Shown here one piece after another: positions 9,286 to 18,089 of a stretch of 64,000 bases of DNA. Source of the DNA: Tenacibaculum sp. (GTDB lineage Bacteria; Bacteroidota; Bacteroidia; Flavobacteriales; Flavobacteriaceae); the NCBI GenBank assembly GCA_022448525.1, contig JAKVCX010000001.1, forward strand, positions 62,001 to 126,000, given 5' to 3'. Made by a program: the position numbers and the translations under genes. The notes below the pieces were generated by a model. The model ran no database searches and was not told where the DNA came from. It saw only the letters and a list, made by a program, of their open reading frames with translations. Every line of letters starts with the position of its first letter. Position 1 is the first letter of the stretch.

Positions 9286-9927
9286 ATGATTTTAAACAAA
9301 GATACTGCAAAAAAAACCGCTGAACTTTTATTACAGGTGAAAGCAATCAAACTAAGTCCGAATGACCCTTTTACTTGGGCGTCTGGATGGAAATCACCGA
9401 TTTACTGTGATAACAGAGTTACATTATCTTATCCTCCAGTTCGTAATTTCTTAAAAGAGAAAATTGCAAAGTTAGTTGAGGAAAAATATGGAAAACCAGA
9501 TGTAATTGCTGGTGTAGCTACAGGAGCCATTGCAATTGGAGTTCTGGTTGCTCAAGAATTAGGAGTACCTTTTGTTTATGTACGTCCAGAACCCAAAAAA
9601 CATGGACGTAAAAACCAAATAGAAGGTCATTTTGAAAGCGGACAAAATGTTGTTGTTGTTGAAGATTTAATTAGTACTGGTAAAAGTAGCTTAAATGCAA
9701 TTAAAGCATTAAAAGAATCAGGAGCAACAGTAAAAGGAATGGTCGCTATCTTTTCTTATGGATTTTCTATTGCTTCAGAAGCTTTTGAAGAATTTAACTT
9801 AGACTTCACAACTTTAAGTAATTATGAAGAATTATTAGAGCAAGCCCTGGAGAGTAATTACATTAATGAGAAAGAACTAATCACACTTGAAAGTTGGAGA
9901 TTAAATCCAAGCGAGTGGAACCAATAA
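9286..9927 (+). CDS. pyrE: Orotate phosphoribosyltransferase
   Basis: PyrE transfers the phosphoribosyl group of PRPP to orotate to make OMP, the fifth step of de novo UMP synthesis, in the cytosol. The 213 residues include the N-terminal FTWASGWKSPIYCDNR orotate-binding region, the flexible loop RPEPKKHGRKNQIEG and the PRPP loop VVVVEDLISTGKSS. The MILNKDTAKKTAELLL start is the usual one in Flavobacteriia. pyrF is not adjacent. It is followed after 25 bases by an SRPBCC-domain gene, probably co-transcribed. Confidence 0.97.
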   Translation: MILNKDTAKKTAELLLQVKAIKLSPNDPFTWASGWKSPIYCDNRVTLSYPPVRNFLKEKIAKLVEEKYGKPDVIAGVATGAIAIGVLVAQELGVPFVYVRPEPKKHGRKNQIEGHFESGQNVVVVEDLISTGKSSLNAIKALKESGATVKGMVAIFSYGFSIASEAFEEFNLDFTTLSNYEELLEQALESNYINEKELITLESWRLNPSEWNQ

Positions 9928-9952
9928 ATAGCAAAACAAAACAAACTTAACA

Positions 9953-10342
9953 ATGAATATCGAAGGAAATAATATCACAGTAAATAAATCACAAGAAGAT
10001 TTATTTAACTTTTTAACTCAACTAGAGAATTTCAAACAGTTAATGCCAGAGAATACTGAAAAGTTTGAAGTGGATGGTGAGTCTTTTATTTTCGGTTTAA
10101 AAGGAATGCCTGAAATCCGTTTAGTAATGAAGGAAAAAACTGAATTTTCCAATGTTACTTTAGGTGCTGCAAGTAGCAAGTTACCTTTTACTTTGGCTGC
10201 AGACATAGAGGCTATATCTGATAATCAGAGTAAAGCTCAATTAAAATTTGAAAGTAGTTTTAATCCAATGATGGCTATGATGGTAAAAAAACCATTAACA
10301 AGTTTTATCAATACACTTACTGAGAATTTAGAGAAACTATAA
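9953..10342 (+). CDS. SRPBCC-family (START-like) small protein
   Basis: A 129-residue cytosolic protein with the helix-grip layout of SRPBCC domains: a first strand ITVNKSQEDLFNFLTQLENF, a run of strands through the middle and a long C-terminal helix (MVKKPLTSFINTLTENLEKL). There is no signal peptide or membrane segment. These folds bind hydrophobic ligands, but no catalytic residues are recognisable and no substrate can be assigned. It follows pyrE closely, an arrangement I recall from other flavobacteria. Its stop codon abuts that of birA on the opposite strand with no base between and no terminator. Confidence 0.75.
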   Translation: MNIEGNNITVNKSQEDLFNFLTQLENFKQLMPENTEKFEVDGESFIFGLKGMPEIRLVMKEKTEFSNVTLGAASSKLPFTLAADIEAISDNQSKAQLKFESSFNPMMAMMVKKPLTSFINTLTENLEKL

Positions 10343-11077
10343 TTAAGCCAATGAAACTTCTTTTAAGGCAAACTCCTTAATAGTTTCATCACTTAATTCT
10401 ATTTGGAGTTTACCATTTGATGTATTTACTCCAATAATTTTACCCATAAACATAACATTCCGCGTATCCTTAAACATACTTGGAATGTTTTTTTTATACA
10501 GTACATTTAAATACTTAGATTCTAAACTCTCAAATTTGTTATCTATTAGTAATTCCATATTCTCCTTCAGTTTAGAAGTAATTCGTTTTAATAATTCATC
10601 TAAATCAAAATCCTTTTTTAATATCATTTTTAAAGATGATGCATCTGGAAGCTCTTTTGGAAAACTTTCTTGATTTACATTTAAACCTATTCCAATAATC
10701 GAAGCATTTATATTTTTTCCTTTTAAAATATTCTCAATTAAAATCCCACATACTTTCTTTTTCTCTGACAGAATGTCGTTCGGCCATTTAACTGCCAATT
10801 TTGGTAAACCATATTCACTTAATACTTCATACATAGATATTGCCACTGCATAATTTAAAAAAGTCTGATCTTTAATTTCTAAATCATTAAACTTTACATA
10901 TACACTAAACATTAGGTTTTTATAGGGTTCAGAGACCCAAACGGTATTCATTTGACCTCTACCTAAAGTTTGCTTATCGGCCATCACGACAGTGAAGTTA
11001 TCTAGGTTTGAATCTACTGACAATTCTTTTAAAAATGAATTTGTTGAGGCAGTGGCATTGAGTTTGATTAATTGCAT
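10343..11077 (-). CDS. birA: Biotin--[acetyl-CoA-carboxylase] ligase
   Basis: BirA activates biotin with ATP and attaches it to the carrier lysine of biotin-dependent carboxylases. The 244 residues carry the ligase signature: STNSFLKEL near the start, QTLGRGQMNTVW (biotinyl-AMP loop), KWPNDILSEKKKVCGILIE and the IIGIGLNVNQ strand. There is no N-terminal helix-turn-helix, so it is a group I enzyme that does not repress transcription. It converges on the SRPBCC gene and is divergent from rsfS with 84 bases between, which hold the rsfS promoter. Confidence 0.93.
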   Translation of the reverse strand: MQLIKLNATASTNSFLKELSVDSNLDNFTVVMADKQTLGRGQMNTVWVSEPYKNLMFSVYVKFNDLEIKDQTFLNYAVAISMYEVLSEYGLPKLAVKWPNDILSEKKKVCGILIENILKGKNINASIIGIGLNVNQESFPKELPDASSLKMILKKDFDLDELLKRITSKLKENMELLIDNKFESLESKYLNVLYKKNIPSMFKDTRNVMFMGKIIGVNTSNGKLQIELSDETIKEFALKEVSLA

Positions 11078-11134
11078 ATAGATTTATTATTGGAACTCGT
11101 TTTAATAATACATAAATTACTCGCAAAAAAATAA

Positions 11135-11142
11135 TAACTTTG
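11135..11142 (+). promoter_or_regulatory. -7 element TAACTTTG of the rsfS-ftsH operon
   Basis: TAACTTTG fits TAnnTTTG and lies 19 bases before the rsfS ATG at 11162, predicting a leader of about 14 bases. Confidence 0.55.
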
Positions 11143-11161
11143 CTAAAACTAAAAATTTTTA

Positions 11162-11530
11162 ATGACAAAAAAACAAGCAAGTACAGACGAATTAATCGCT
11201 ACGATTATTAAGGGGATAGATGACGTAAAAGGTGAAAACATTCAGCTTTTAGACTTGAGGGAAATTGAAAATACCGTTTGTGATTATTTTGTAATTTGCA
11301 CAGGAAATTCAAACACACAAGTTAACGCTATATCGGGTTCGGTTCAAAAAGTAGTTAGTAAAGAACTAAAAGATAAACCTTTTAATGTTGAAGGTCAAGG
11401 AAACTCTGAATGGGTTTTAATGGATTATGTGAATGTAGTTGTTCATATTTTTCAAAAACACGTTAGAGATTATTATGACATTGAAAGTCTTTGGGGGGAT
11501 GCTAAAATTACTGAAATAAGCCCCGCTTAA
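11162..11530 (+). CDS. rsfS: Ribosomal silencing factor RsfS
   Basis: RsfS binds ribosomal protein uL14 and blocks joining of the 30S and 50S subunits when nutrients are low. The 122-residue protein has the DUF143 pattern: IENTVCDYFVICTGNSNTQV, the EGQGNSEWVLMDY stretch and VVHIFQKHVRDYYDIESLW near the end. It is the first gene of an operon with ftsH, an LUD protein, cdsA and an acyl-CoA-binding protein, a gene order that is common in flavobacteria. ftsH starts 32 bases later. Confidence 0.95.
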   Translation: MTKKQASTDELIATIIKGIDDVKGENIQLLDLREIENTVCDYFVICTGNSNTQVNAISGSVQKVVSKELKDKPFNVEGQGNSEWVLMDYVNVVVHIFQKHVRDYYDIESLWGDAKITEISPA

Positions 11531-11562
11531 TCCTATATAATCCTTAAATTCTCCAAATTCTT

Positions 11563-13506
11563 ATGAACGAAAAGAAAAAAAACAACCCGAAGTTTACACT
11601 AAATTCTTATTGGATTTATGTACCACTTATATTATTCTTCTTGGCAATGGGACTTTTCAACCAAGGAAGTACCAATTCAAAAGAAATTACAAGTAATGAT
11701 TTTACTGAAATGTTGAATGATAATGACATTGAAAAAATCATTATTTATAACAAATCTATCGCAGAAATTTACATCAAAAAAGATGTAGCGAAAGAGAAAG
11801 AAAAATATTCAAAAAACAAAAAGGAAAACTTGTTTAGTCAAAGCACTAATGTGTTTGAATATAACGTTGGTGATTTACAAAACTTTGAAAATCAATTAAA
11901 CGAAGCAAAACAAAAAAATAATTTGAGTTTGTTTTATAAACATAAAACTAGAACAAGCTTATTGGATACTATATTTAGTGCTTTACCTTTCATCTTACTG
12001 ATTGCTATCTGGTTATTTTTTATGAGAAGAATGTCTGGAGCTGGAGGTGGTTCTGGTGGTAGTGGACAAATTTTCAACATTGGTAAGTCTCGTGCTAAGT
12101 TATTTGATGAAAATACAAAAGTAAAGACTACCTTTAAAAATGTAGCTGGTTTGGAAGGAGCAAAAGAAGAAGTACAAGAAATTGTAGACTTCCTTAAAAA
12201 CCCTGAAAAATACACCAAATTAGGAGGAAAAATCCCAAAAGGAGCTTTATTAGTAGGACCTCCAGGAACTGGTAAAACATTATTAGCTAAAGCTGTTGCT
12301 GGTGAAGCTGGTGTACCATTCTTTTCTTTATCTGGTTCTGATTTCGTAGAAATGTTTGTAGGTGTTGGGGCTTCACGTGTAAGAGATTTATTCAAACAAG
12401 CAAAACAAAAATCACCTTCTATCATTTTCATTGATGAAATCGATGCGATTGGTCGTGCTCGTGGAAAAAATAGTATGACAGGTGGAAATGATGAACGTGA
12501 AAATACATTAAATCAGTTATTAACTGAAATGGATGGTTTTGGAACTGAATCGAACGTAATTGTACTAGCAGCAACAAACCGTGCTGAAATTTTAGATAAA
12601 GCCTTGATGCGTGCTGGTAGATTTGATAGACAAATTTATGTTGATTTACCAGATCTACATGAGAGAAGAGAAATATTTGAAGTTCATATAAAGCCATTAA
12701 AATTAGCTGATGATGTGAATTTAGAATTCTTAGCACAACAAACTCCTGGTTTCTCTGGAGCTGATATTGCTAACCTTTGTAATGAAGCTGCTTTAATCGC
12801 AGCAAGAAATAATAAATCTGCAATTCATCACCAAGATTTCATGGATGCTGTTGATAGAATTGTTGGAGGTTTAGAAAAGAAAAATAAAGTAATTACTCCT
12901 AAGGAGAAAAAAGTGATCGCATATCACGAAGCTGGTCATGCTACTGTAAGCTGGATGTTAAAATATGCAGCTCCATTAGTAAAAGTTACAATCGTTCCTA
13001 GAGGACAATCCTTAGGAGCAGCTTGGTATTTACCTGAAGAAAGAAAGATTGTTCAAACAGAACAAATGCTTGACGAAATGTGTGCTACTATGGGTGGTAG
13101 AGCAGCTGAAAAATTAATCTTCAATAAAATTTCTACGGGTGCTTTAAGTGACTTAGAAAAAGTTACTAAACAAGCTCGTGCAATGGTTACTGTTTACGGA
13201 TTAAATGAAGAAGTTGGTAACGTAACATATTACGATTCATCAGGAAATGATTCTTTCGTTAAGCCTTACAGTGAACAAACTGCAAAAGTAATTGACGAAG
13301 AAATCTCAAAGATTATTGAAGGACAATATGCTCGTGCAATCGAGATATTAGATAAGAATAGAGATAAATTAGATATTTTAGCTCAAAAACTTCTCGAGAA
13401 AGAGGTTATCTTCAAAGATGATTTAATAGAGATATTTGGAAAGAGACCTTTCGAAGAACAAAACACTCTTTCTAATCCAGAAGACACAAATATAAACCAA
13501 GAATAA
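11563..13506 (+). CDS. ftsH: ATP-dependent zinc metalloprotease FtsH
   Basis: This is the membrane-anchored AAA protease that removes damaged membrane proteins and short-lived regulators. It has 647 residues: membrane helix 1 at about 17-34, a periplasmic domain, helix 2 at about 137-153, a Gly-rich linker ([10 protein letters not shown]), the AAA domain with Walker A GPPGTGKT (232-239) and Walker B IIFIDE (287-292), the second region of homology with AATNR and AGRFDR, and the peptidase with HEAGH (455-459) and third zinc ligand near Asp530. The N-terminus is somewhat longer and more Lys/Asn-rich in the periplasmic part than in E. coli. It lies between rsfS and the LUD gene with short spacings. 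Confidence 0.98.
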   Translation: MNEKKKNNPKFTLNSYWIYVPLILFFLAMGLFNQGSTNSKEITSNDFTEMLNDNDIEKIIIYNKSIAEIYIKKDVAKEKEKYSKNKKENLFSQSTNVFEYNVGDLQNFENQLNEAKQKNNLSLFYKHKTRTSLLDTIFSALPFILLIAIWLFFMRRMSGAGGGSGGSGQIFNIGKSRAKLFDENTKVKTTFKNVAGLEGAKEEVQEIVDFLKNPEKYTKLGGKIPKGALLVGPPGTGKTLLAKAVAGEAGVPFFSLSGSDFVEMFVGVGASRVRDLFKQAKQKSPSIIFIDEIDAIGRARGKNSMTGGNDERENTLNQLLTEMDGFGTESNVIVLAATNRAEILDKALMRAGRFDRQIYVDLPDLHERREIFEVHIKPLKLADDVNLEFLAQQTPGFSGADIANLCNEAALIAARNNKSAIHHQDFMDAVDRIVGGLEKKNKVITPKEKKVIAYHEAGHATVSWMLKYAAPLVKVTIVPRGQSLGAAWYLPEERKIVQTEQMLDEMCATMGGRAAEKLIFNKISTGALSDLEKVTKQARAMVTVYGLNEEVGNVTYYDSSGNDSFVKPYSEQTAKVIDEEISKIIEGQYARAIEILDKNRDKLDILAQKLLEKEVIFKDDLIEIFGKRPFEEQNTLSNPEDTNINQE

Positions 13507-13522
13507 GAATCATAACTTTTTA

Positions 13523-14116
13523 ATGAATTTTTTAAGAAAGTTATTTGGCTCACAAAAAGAATCTTCCAAAGAAAGTTTTATTAGGAAACAACCTGTAAAA
13601 CTTTCTTTGGATGACTCTTTTGTACATCATTTTATTAATAAAGGAGGTAAGTTTTTATACTGTACCAAAATTGATGAAGTGATAGATAATTTACAGAATA
13701 TAGTAACAGAAAATAAATGGGGAACGATTTCATGTAATGATTTAGACTTATTGAAACTTAGTAAAAAGTTAAATGTTTCAGTTAATGAATCGTTAAAAGG
13801 AGGTTATCCGTTATTTATTTCTTGTGAACATTTAATTGCAAATTCAGGAGAAATATTATTTTCATCCAATCAAATTGGCAGCCACAAACTAGCCGCATTA
13901 CCAGACAACTTCATAGTTTATGCTACAACAAGTCAACTGGTAAAAAATATTAGTGAAGGATTAACTGGTATTAAAACCAATTTCAGAGGTAACATTCCCA
14001 CAAATATTAGTTCTATTAAAAACTATTCTTTAGCTGCAAAAGATGCAGACGACATTTTGACTTACGGTAATATAACTTCAAAGAACTTATACCTTATACT
14101 ATTCGAAGACTTATAA
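13523..14116 (+). CDS. LUD-domain protein (LutC/YkgG-like)
   Basis: A 197-residue cytosolic protein with the LUD (lactate utilisation) fold. A basic N-terminus precedes the core, with HHFINKGGKFLYCTKIDEVI, the central CEHLIANSGEILFSSNQ and the late LAALPDNFIVYATTSQLV strand. LutC works with LutA and LutB in lactate oxidation, but neither partner is here; instead the gene sits inside the ftsH-cdsA operon, an arrangement I recall from other flavobacteria. Its role there is not known to me. It starts 16 bases after ftsH, and cdsA begins 2 bases after its stop. Confidence 0.8.
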   Translation: MNFLRKLFGSQKESSKESFIRKQPVKLSLDDSFVHHFINKGGKFLYCTKIDEVIDNLQNIVTENKWGTISCNDLDLLKLSKKLNVSVNESLKGGYPLFISCEHLIANSGEILFSSNQIGSHKLAALPDNFIVYATTSQLVKNISEGLTGIKTNFRGNIPTNISSIKNYSLAAKDADDILTYGNITSKNLYLILFEDL

Positions 14117-14118
14117 AC

Positions 14119-14916
14119 ATGAACAATTTTTCAACTAGAGTTATTTCAGCAATTGTTTATGCCGCAGTTTTTATTTTTGCAATTGTTTTCTCACCAAATA
14201 CATTTATTGGCTTAATTACAATTTTCGGAAGTATTTGTCTTTGGGAATTTTCAAAAATTGTAAAAATTCAAAATCCAATTATTCCGATAGTAGCACTTAT
14301 TGCTTTAATAGGATTGAATTTTCAGAAGATTTTAGAAACGGATAAAATCATATATCTTTTAGTTTTTTGTTTACTTCATTCTACGTATCTAATTATTGAT
14401 CTGTACAGAAAAAACTACACGAAAAGAGATACCGTTTTAAAGGGATTTACAGCATTAAATTATGTTGTGCTTCCATTTTTCTTCCTAGCATTTTTACCAT
14501 TTATAAACAATCATTATCAACCTAATTTGATTATTTATATCATTTTAATCATTTGGACAAATGATAGTTTTGCTTATATAGTTGGAAAAAACTTTGGAAA
14601 AACTAAACTATTTGAACGTATTTCTCCCAAGAAAACAATTGAAGGATTTATAGGAGGATTCTTATTCTCTATTTTTGCTGGTTTTTTAATCGGAAGGTAT
14701 TCTGATTTGTTTTCTGTACAAAACTGGCTTATAATCGCTATTATCACATCCGTTATAGGAACTTTTGGTGATTTAGTAGAAAGTAAATTTAAAAGACAAG
14801 CTAACGTAAAGGATAGCGGAACCATTATGCCTGGACATGGTGGACTTTTAGACAGATTGGATAGCTTGTTTTTCCTTGCACCCTTTGTATATTTGTATAT
14901 ACATTATTTAATGTAG
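14119..14916 (+). CDS. cdsA: Phosphatidate cytidylyltransferase
   Basis: CdsA makes CDP-diacylglycerol from phosphatidate and CTP at the inner membrane, the branch point of phospholipid synthesis. The 265-residue polytopic protein has about seven hydrophobic segments. It carries the family signature near the C-terminus: FGDLVESKFKRQANVKDSG, then PGHGGLLDRLD with the essential acidic and basic residues. The F-G-KTKLFERISPKKTIEG loop is also typical. It is co-transcribed with ftsH upstream and the acyl-CoA-binding protein 2 bases downstream. Confidence 0.96.
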   Translation: MNNFSTRVISAIVYAAVFIFAIVFSPNTFIGLITIFGSICLWEFSKIVKIQNPIIPIVALIALIGLNFQKILETDKIIYLLVFCLLHSTYLIIDLYRKNYTKRDTVLKGFTALNYVVLPFFFLAFLPFINNHYQPNLIIYIILIIWTNDSFAYIVGKNFGKTKLFERISPKKTIEGFIGGFLFSIFAGFLIGRYSDLFSVQNWLIIAIITSVIGTFGDLVESKFKRQANVKDSGTIMPGHGGLLDRLDSLFFLAPFVYLYIHYLM

Positions 14917-14918
14917 GC

Positions 14919-15179
14919 ATGATTTCTAATTTAGACAAAGAATTTAATGAAGCATTTAAAAAAGCATCAACGACGAAACAAAAGTTAGCTCCTGATGTTT
15001 TGCTGCGTCTCTATGCATATTACAAGCAAGCGACACGCGGTGATAATTTTTCTTTTAATGCGAATGAAGATGATTTAAAAAATGCTTTTAAGTTTAATGC
15101 ATGGGCTCAGCTAAAAGGAATGACTGTTGACGAAGCTAAAAAAAGTTATATCAAATTGGTTAATTCAATTTTAAAATAA
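14919..15179 (+). CDS. Acyl-CoA-binding protein
   Basis: An 86-residue, all-helical cytosolic carrier of long-chain acyl-CoA. It shows the ACBP pattern: LAPDVLLRLYAYYKQATRGD (helix 2 with the acyl-CoA-contact Tyr and Lys) and FNAWAQLKGMTVDEAKKSYI (the conserved Trp, Lys and Tyr). ACBPs are common in eukaryotes and patchy in bacteria, but frequent in Bacteroidota. Position immediately after cdsA points to supply of acyl chains for lipid synthesis. Confidence 0.93.
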   Translation: MISNLDKEFNEAFKKASTTKQKLAPDVLLRLYAYYKQATRGDNFSFNANEDDLKNAFKFNAWAQLKGMTVDEAKKSYIKLVNSILK

Positions 15180-15255
15180 AATATAACAATTAGAAAGCTC
15201 TAATAGAATTCATATTCTTACGTAAATTCGTTACCAAATCTTTAAATCAATTATA

Positions 15256-15888
15256 ATGAACAAATTTTTAACTATTCTTTTAGCGGTATTCATTACAAGC
15301 TCAATGGTTTCTTGTAAATCAGAAGAGAAAAAAGAAACTCCAAAAGAATCTGAAACTACAACGGTAGAAAAAACAGCGCCTTATTCATTAAAAACAGCTG
15401 ACAGTAATATCGGTTTCACTGCATATAAAACGACTGCTAAAGTTCCTGTAAATGGAGTTTTCAAAAAGATTGAAATTACTAAAGGAGGAGAAGGAGAATC
15501 TATCAAAGAAGCAATTAATGGAGCGGAATTTAATATTCCAATTAGTGGATTAGAAACAAAAGACAACGGAAGAAACCTAAAAATTAGAAAGTTCTTCTTC
15601 GGAGTTATGGAAAATACTGTTTCATTAACGGGAAAATTGACTTTAGATAACGATAGTATTGGTACTGCTGATTTTACTATGAACAATAAAACTCAGAAGT
15701 TACCTTTCAGATATACAATCAATGGTAAAGTTTTTAGTATGAAAACAATTATGAACATAGATGAATGGAATGCTAAAAACGCAGTAGATTCTTTAAATGT
15801 AGTTTGTAAAGATTTACACGCAGGAGAAGACGGAGTTTCAAAAACTTGGAGTGAAGTTGCTATTAATGCAAGTACTACTTTTAAATAA
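15256..15888 (+). CDS. YceI-family lipoprotein
   Basis: A 210-residue envelope lipoprotein. The signal peptide MNKFLTILLAVFITSSMVSC has a lipobox cysteine at residue 20, followed by an acidic/Lys-rich linker. The YceI lipocalin-like barrel begins at YSLKTADSNIGFTAYKTTAK and closes with the usual KTWSEVAINASTTF. YceI barrels bind polyisoprenoids or other hydrophobic ligands; which one here is unknown. A weak -7 element (TAAATTCG at 15223-15230) suggests its own transcript after the ftsH operon. Confidence 0.88.
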   Translation: MNKFLTILLAVFITSSMVSCKSEEKKETPKESETTTVEKTAPYSLKTADSNIGFTAYKTTAKVPVNGVFKKIEITKGGEGESIKEAINGAEFNIPISGLETKDNGRNLKIRKFFFGVMENTVSLTGKLTLDNDSIGTADFTMNNKTQKLPFRYTINGKVFSMKTIMNIDEWNAKNAVDSLNVVCKDLHAGEDGVSKTWSEVAINASTTFK

Positions 15889-15903
15889 AAAAAGATTATT
15901 ATA

Positions 15904-15935
15904 AAAAAAGCCTCAGTAAACTGAGGCTTTTTTTT
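15904..15935. terminator. Bidirectional terminator between the YceI gene and the ACMSD gene
   Basis: The stem AAAAGCCTCAG / CTGAGGCTTTT has a TAAA loop. It has T runs on both strands and lies between two convergent genes. Confidence 0.93.
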
Positions 15936-15941
15936 ATGGAC

Positions 15942-17024
15942 TTATCCCAATATCTTATCGACTAAATTCTTCTTTTTTATCTCATCATCTCCGAACAACC
16001 ACCTTAGTACATTATCCTCCCACATTTCATTTTTCTGATCTTCTGTAATGATTTCACGGTTTATTGCTAAATCTAAAATTTTCCCTGGGTATGATGATTG
16101 CTTATCACTTTCCATTTCACCTAAAGGATATGGATCATCTAATCCTATTAAGATTTGATCTGTTCCTTGATTTTTAATTAATAACTCTAAAGAACCTGTA
16201 TCATGAACTAATGTATCGAAAAATATATTCTTATGTCCCACAGCTTTCCTAGGATGAATTTTACCTTCAAATAAGTCAGATCTACCATCAAATCCTTGAA
16301 TTCTTCTTCCTAAATTCATTTGTGCCAATTGTCCACCATGAGCAAAACACACTCGCATATTAGGGTATTTTTCGTAGTATCCATTTAATGTTAAAAAATG
16401 GTAAGCATCTGCACATTGCGCCAACATCCAAATTAAATGAAAACGCCAACTTGTATTTTCAAGTTTTATAAACTTTTCACCATCATAAGGATGAATTTCT
16501 ACTGCTAAATTGTACTTGTTAGCTAATTCAAAAATTGGTTCATTTTCTTCATCAAAAATACAACGCCATGTTCCTATTGTGTCCATATAATGTGTTGGTA
16601 AACAAAGAAGGTTCATTCCTAATTCTTCAACACATCTTTCAATTTCCCAACAAGCTCCTCTAACAAATCCAGGATGCACAACAAATCCACAAGTAAACTT
16701 ATCTGGATGATCCTGTTGAATTTGAGCATTAAAATCATTTTGAAAACGCAAAGCTTGTTTCATTTCCTCCAAACGAAGCCCATTTCCATACAATTGAGAA
16801 AGATTTAAAACAACAGCATGATCGATTTTAAAATGTTCCATCCAAGCTAACTTTTCATTTAAAAAGAAGCTCGAATCTGTTACTGGTCTACTCCAATTCT
16901 TTTGAAGCATAAATTTTTTATCCTTATCAACCCAAAAAATCCCTTTGTCTTTCATAAACTGTGGAATTTGTTCAGGGTAAGGTAATAAGTGAGAGTGACC
17001 GTTTATACGTAATTTACGTTTCAT
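15942..17024 (-). CDS. nbaD: 2-amino-3-carboxymuconate-6-semialdehyde decarboxylase (ACMSD)
   Basis: ACMSD decarboxylates ACMS, the unstable product of 3-hydroxyanthranilate cleavage, to 2-aminomuconate semialdehyde, diverting flux from quinolinate. It is a zinc enzyme of the amidohydrolase TIM-barrel family. All expected metal ligands can be placed: His10 and His12 (INGHSHLLP), His178 (VEIHPYDG), His229 (CFAHGG) and Asp296 (IGLDDPYPLGE), one or two residues off the Pseudomonas enzyme. The length of 360 is slightly above the usual 330-340. It is the third gene of an operon behind the dioxygenase and a thioesterase. Confidence 0.95.
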   Translation of the reverse strand: MKRKLRINGHSHLLPYPEQIPQFMKDKGIFWVDKDKKFMLQKNWSRPVTDSSFFLNEKLAWMEHFKIDHAVVLNLSQLYGNGLRLEEMKQALRFQNDFNAQIQQDHPDKFTCGFVVHPGFVRGACWEIERCVEELGMNLLCLPTHYMDTIGTWRCIFDEENEPIFELANKYNLAVEIHPYDGEKFIKLENTSWRFHLIWMLAQCADAYHFLTLNGYYEKYPNMRVCFAHGGQLAQMNLGRRIQGFDGRSDLFEGKIHPRKAVGHKNIFFDTLVHDTGSLELLIKNQGTDQILIGLDDPYPLGEMESDKQSSYPGKILDLAINREIITEDQKNEMWEDNVLRWLFGDDEIKKKNLVDKILG

Positions 17025-17031
17025 TCGTTTA

Positions 17032-17433
17032 TTAGTTTTTTAAGCAAATCATAGTTCCTTGTAGCGTAGCAAATATAGTTTCTTCTTTTTCATCTGTTAT
17101 TTTAGCTTCACAAAAAACTAATGTCTTTCCGCTTTTTATCACTGTTCCCGTAGCGATAATTACTTCTGACTTTGCTGGTCTCATCAAGTTCGTTTTAAAT
17201 TCTACAGAAAGTACATCTGAGCCTTTAGACATAGATGTCAGCGCCGCATAACCACAAGCTGAATCCATTAAACTTGTGAGTACTCCTGCATGAAAATAGC
17301 CATGTTGTTGTGTTAAACTATCTTGCTTTTTACAACGGATTTTTAAACAGCCTTCTTCCAAGTGAACAATTTCAGCTCCTAAGGTTTTCATAAAACCTTG
17401 TTTTGCAAAACTACTTTTTACCTCCTCTATCAT
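17032..17433 (-). CDS. PaaI-type hotdog thioesterase
   Basis: A 133-residue single hotdog-fold protein of the PaaI/YdiI group, which hydrolyses aryl- or acyl-CoA thioesters. The active-site stretch HGYFHAGVLTSLMDSACGYA is clear. Its start overlaps the stop of the dioxygenase gene by four bases (ATGA), so translation is coupled. No CoA intermediate occurs between 3-hydroxyanthranilate and 2-aminomuconate, so its role in the cluster is unclear; it may serve a later step or housekeeping. Confidence 0.85.
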   Translation of the reverse strand: MIEEVKSSFAKQGFMKTLGAEIVHLEEGCLKIRCKKQDSLTQQHGYFHAGVLTSLMDSACGYAALTSMSKGSDVLSVEFKTNLMRPAKSEVIIATGTVIKSGKTLVFCEAKITDEKEETIFATLQGTMICLKN

Positions 17434-17957
17434 TTAATTTTCTTCGGAGCCTCCATTACAGTTCCACAATTAGAACAAGTACATTTTTCTTTATCTGAAT
17501 AATACTTGTCAAATATAATTGGCATGTCAGTTTCGATATTATCAAGCGCAAATTTCTCACGATAAAGTGGAGTTCCACAATTTTCGCAATACCACTCTAA
17601 AGCATCTAACATTCCTTCTGACCTTGGATATTCAATTACTAATCCAACTGTATTTTCTTTTCTCTGTGGAGAATGTGGAACTTTTGCTGGTAATAAATAA
17701 ATATCCCCCTCATTGATTTCAACATCAACCATTTCTCCTTTATCATCAATGATTTTAAGAACCATATCTCCTTCAACTTGATAAAAGAATTCAGGAGTTT
17801 CATTATAGTGATAATCTTTTCTACTGTTTGGTCCACCTACAACCATTACAATATATTCTCCATTATCCCAAACTTGTTTATTTCCAACTGGTGGCTTTAA
17901 TAAATGACGATGTTCATCTATCCACTTTTTAAAATTAAGAGGCTGTACTAAATTCAT
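17430..17957 (-). CDS. nbaC: 3-hydroxyanthranilate 3,4-dioxygenase
   Basis: This non-heme iron enzyme opens the ring of 3-hydroxyanthranilate to ACMS. It is a 175-residue cupin. Catalytic iron ligands are His50, Glu56 and His95, and the substrate arginines are Arg46 and Arg99, all at nearly the same positions as in the Cupriavidus enzyme. The C-terminus has the second, rubredoxin-like metal site found in bacterial forms: Cys124 and Cys127 (CENC) and Cys161 and Cys164 (CSNC). It heads an operon with the thioesterase and ACMSD. A 10-bp inverted repeat lies about 60 bases upstream. Confidence 0.96.
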   Translation of the reverse strand: MNLVQPLNFKKWIDEHRHLLKPPVGNKQVWDNGEYIVMVVGGPNSRKDYHYNETPEFFYQVEGDMVLKIIDDKGEMVDVEINEGDIYLLPAKVPHSPQRKENTVGLVIEYPRSEGMLDALEWYCENCGTPLYREKFALDNIETDMPIIFDKYYSDKEKCTCSNCGTVMEAPKKIK

Positions 17958-18017
17958 ATGCTAGTTTTAATGCGATATAAATTTAATAAAAGTGAAAAGA
18001 TACATGGTAAATCAAGA

Positions 18018-18043
18018 CGATTTAATTTGAAATAATTAAATCG
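18018..18043. promoter_or_regulatory. Inverted repeat CGATTTAATT-N6-AATTAAATCG, candidate operator
   Basis: Both arms are perfect over 10 bp with a 6-base spacer. It lies in the 132-bp divergent region between the 3-hydroxyanthranilate dioxygenase gene and the gene at 18090. No T run follows on either strand, so a regulator site is more likely than a terminator. Confidence 0.45.
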
Positions 18044-18089
18044 GATTGTTTAAATTTCCTTAATAAATTTTTTATTCAATCTTTAATCC

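Noticed and set aside
11934..12736. Long minus-strand frames inside ftsH
   Set aside because: They mirror the codon pattern of ftsH, which has clear protease motifs on the plus strand.
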